From: Nitrospinota bacterium
GTDB taxonomy: Bacteria > Nitrospinota > Nitrospinia > Nitrospinales > VA-1
NCBI GenBank assembly: GCA_027619975.1
Contig: JAQCGX010000013.1
Location: 1 to 64,000, forward strand
DNA: 64,000 bases
Direction: 5' to 3'
In this document: positions 62,052 to 64,000 of the stretch, piece by piece
Layout: every line of letters begins with the position of its first letter
How positions within the stretch are numbered: position 1 is the stretch's first letter
Position numbers and translations under genes: made by a program
The notes under the pieces: model-generated
Database searches by the model: none
What the model was told of the DNA's origin: nothing
What the model saw: the letters and a program-made list of their open reading frames with translations, nothing else

Positions 62052-63146
62052 ATGACACTCAAACGCGTTGGCATATTGACCGGCGGCGGAGACTGCTCAG
62101 GGTTGAACGCAGTGATACGCAGCGTGACCCAGGCCGCGATCCTCCAGCATCAGGCACAAGTCATCGGCATCGAAAGGGGGTTCGATGGCTTGGTTTTTGA
62201 TTGGAACCAGGAACTGACCCTCGACGCCACCCGCGACATCCTCACCCTTGGTGGTACTATTTTAGGAACCACCAATAAAGGCAATCCGTTTTCATACCGG
62301 GAATATGATGAACATGGCGAGATTCAGGAGCAGGATCACTCGCAACAAGCCGTGGACAATTTCAAGCGGTTGGAACTGGACTGCCTGTTTGTGGTCGGGG
62401 GCGACGGCACCCTGCAAATGGCCTGCAAGCTATTTGCAATGGGGCTTCCTGTCATCGGAATCCCGAAGACCATAGACAACGACCTGGAAGGCACCGATTA
62501 CACTTTTGGGTTTCAAACCGCAGTTCAGGTGGCCTGCGATGCTCTGGATCGTCTGCAAACCACAGGCAAAAGCCATCAACGGGTGATGATTCTGGAAGTG
62601 ATGGGCCGGAGCGCCGGCTGGATTGCCCTGGAGTCTGGAATTGCCGGTGGCGCTCACATCATCCTCATTCCTGAAATTCCCTATAAACCCGGAAAAGTTT
62701 TAGAGAAGATCCGGCAGCGTGAGGCCGAGGGCAATCCTTTCAGCATCATCGTCGTGGCCGAAGGGGCGAAAGAAGTCGGGGGGCAGGAAATTATCCTGGA
62801 GAGCGCTTCCGACAGGTTGCAGGGCGTGGTGCATTATGGCGGCGTGGGCAACCATCTGGCCGAGAGACTCGGTCAGGAGATCGATCTCGAAGTCCGTTGC
62901 ACGGTTTTAGGGCATACCCAGAGAGGAGGAACTCCGAACAGCTTTGACCGGGTGCTTGGCACTCGCTTAGGCGCTTATGCGGTTCAGGCGGCGGCAGAGG
63001 GAAAACTCGGCAATATGGTGGCTCTGAAAACCCCGGAAATTTCTCTGGTCCCCTTGCAGTCACTGGCCGGGATCGTGCGCAAAGTCCCCCCCACTTCGCA
63101 ATTGATCCAGTGCGCAGAATCGATCGGCATCAATCTGGGCAGATAA
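62052..63146 (+). CDS. pfkA: 6-phosphofructokinase, group III type
   Basis: This 364-residue enzyme has the substrate-site blocks TGGGDCSGLNAVIR, VVGGDGTLQMA (GGDGT at 116-120), PKTIDNDL and MGRSAGWIALESG, plus GHTQRGGTPNSFDR. In the family the residue after GGD is Gly in ATP enzymes and Asp in PPi enzymes; here it is Gly 119. The residue before TIDND is Gly in ATP enzymes and Lys in PPi enzymes; here it is Lys 139. This mixed pattern is characteristic of group III enzymes. ATP is the most likely donor, but this is not certain. Confidence 0.92.
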   Translation: MTLKRVGILTGGGDCSGLNAVIRSVTQAAILQHQAQVIGIERGFDGLVFDWNQELTLDATRDILTLGGTILGTTNKGNPFSYREYDEHGEIQEQDHSQQAVDNFKRLELDCLFVVGGDGTLQMACKLFAMGLPVIGIPKTIDNDLEGTDYTFGFQTAVQVACDALDRLQTTGKSHQRVMILEVMGRSAGWIALESGIAGGAHIILIPEIPYKPGKVLEKIRQREAEGNPFSIIVVAEGAKEVGGQEIILESASDRLQGVVHYGGVGNHLAERLGQEIDLEVRCTVLGHTQRGGTPNSFDRVLGTRLGAYAVQAAAEGKLGNMVALKTPEISLVPLQSLAGIVRKVPPTSQLIQCAESIGINLGR

Positions 63147-63229
63147 GCCCGTCTGGTTTATTTCTTGTCACGTAAAAAACAGTGTGCTAACCTAGCCGAC
63201 CATAGGTAGATATTCCATTAAAACCTTGA

Positions 63230-63330
63230 GGGCGTCTCGAAAAAAATGGCTTGGACTATGAGCCAACCCTTTAATTAAGCGGGGTTGGTGATTGCAAACG
63301 CCAAAGAATATCAATTCTTAGAGATTCCCT
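63230..63330. repeat. MITE-like repeat, family A, short degenerate copy
   Basis: It starts GGGCGTCTCGAAAAA and ends TCAATTCTTAGAGATTCCCT, imperfect terminal repeats of family A. At 101 bases it is similar in size to the copy at 5588. It lies in the leader region of rpsB, about 100 bases before the gene. Confidence 0.5.
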
Positions 63331-63426
63331 TTATTTCGCACGTTGCCGGATCGAGCCAGAGGTGGCCTTTAGGTTCCTGGTTTGAAAAGATGGCGATGGT
63401 GGCCCAACCATGAAAAGGAGTTGTCA

Positions 63427-64000
63427 ATGTCAGAAGTAACAATGAAAAGTCTGTTGCAGGCGGGGGTGCATTTTGGTCATCAAACGACCCGATGGAACCC
63501 CAAGATGAAGAAATTCATTTATGGAACCCGAAACGGAATCCATATTGTCGATCTTCAGCAAACGCTGAAAAAATTTCAGGAAGCTGAACAGTATGTCCGG
63601 GAATTAGCTCGAGCGGGTAAAACGATTTTATTTGTAGCGACCAAAAAACAGGCGCAGGAACTCATCGCCGAGGAAGCTACCCGATGCGGGATGTTCTATA
63701 TCAACCAGCGATGGTTGGGCGGCACGATGACAAATTTCTTGACCATACGAAAAAGCGTCGAGCGGTTGCGTGAACTGGAACGGATGGAGGAAGAAAACGA
63801 ATTCGACCGGTTGCATAAGAAAGAAGCGTTGAATAAACACAAGGAAATTGAGAAGCTCAATAAATTTTTCCGTGGCATCAAAACCATGAAGCAACTTCCC
63901 GATGCTCTGTTTATTATCGATACGCGCAAGGAAAGAATTGCCTTGTCGGAAGCCAATAAGCTGGGAATTAAAACCATTGCTCTGGTGGACACCAATTGTG
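63427..64000 (+). CDS. rpsB: 30S ribosomal protein S2 (partial)
   Basis: It starts at an ATG with AAGGAG eight bases upstream and reads [43 protein letters not shown]-like, then [30 protein letters not shown] and [11 protein letters not shown], all signature S2 blocks. The 3' part lies beyond the window. It marks a translation gene cluster (usually rpsB-tsf-pyrH-frr) to the right. Confidence 0.96.
   Translation, partial: MSEVTMKSLLQAGVHFGHQTTRWNPKMKKFIYGTRNGIHIVDLQQTLKKFQEAEQYVRELARAGKTILFVATKKQAQELIAEEATRCGMFYINQRWLGGTMTNFLTIRKSVERLRELERMEEENEFDRLHKKEALNKHKEIEKLNKFFRGIKTMKQLPDALFIIDTRKERIALSEANKLGIKTIALVDTNC

Overview
The window is a 64 kb piece of a Gram-negative chromosome of intermediate GC. 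It carries an outer-membrane porin-like barrel, lipoproteins with lipoboxes, an MlaC-like protein, HpnH for hopanoid synthesis, type IV pilus genes, a flagellar hook cluster, MsrP and many TPR proteins. This mix is typical of marine Nitrospinota or deltaproteobacterial-type lineages. I favour a Nitrospinota-like bacterium, but that is an impression from gene content and not a phylogenetic result.

Layout. 0-2 kb: end of a dispersed repeat, a broken restriction endonuclease, a BrnT/BrnA toxin-antitoxin pair and a His-rich secreted protein. 2.5-10 kb: an HTH-ATPase-STAS-like regulator, a thermonuclease, a stand-alone cyclic-nucleotide-binding protein, a PEBP protein, a U32 (TrhP-like) protein, HpnH, a pentapeptide protein and a TPR lipoprotein. 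10.1-11.5 kb: two paralogous secreted proteins of unknown function. 11.9-20.4 kb: a type IV pilus/twitching cluster (PilF-like TPR lipoprotein, RodZ-like protein, PilT, a second PilT/PilU-type ATPase, a zinc-ribbon protein, a cNMP-binding protein, PilC, PilS-like kinase). 21.4-25.9 kb: fliK-flgD-flgE and a Maf-like gene behind a consensus sigma-54 promoter, with flgE altered at its 3' end and the Maf-like gene frameshifted. 26-34 kb: an accessory stretch with an alpha/beta hydrolase-TPR fusion, MsrP, endonuclease I, a winged-helix protein, a rearrangement scar with two 5'-truncated genes, and a sulfatase-like membrane enzyme with a premature stop. 34.4-38.1 kb: tRNA-Leu(CAA), an inositol-phosphate synthase fused to a nucleotidyltransferase, and a divergent CDP-alcohol phosphotransferase. 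38.2-46.3 kb: a second toxin-antitoxin pair, an AT-rich membrane protein and three tandem multi-TM/TPR proteins. 46.7-64 kb: mostly housekeeping genes (sigma-54 activator, folD, xseA/xseB, tlyA, gpmA, recN, rimO, pfkA, rpsB) around a possible metal-handling operon and an HD-GYP protein.

Two genome-wide features stand out. First, non-coding repeats are abundant: MITE-like elements with terminal inverted repeats, at least three kinds of small palindromic repeats, and one repeat that lies in frame inside a coding sequence. Second, at least six genes are interrupted by single-base lesions, mostly at homopolymers, and two by in-frame stop codons. The homopolymer pattern could be assembly error, whereas the truncations and rearrangement scar look like real decay. 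The most unusual metabolic content is the inositol locus: an inositol-1-phosphate synthase/cytidylyltransferase fusion facing a phosphotransferase that carries an apparently degenerate nucleotidyltransferase domain.
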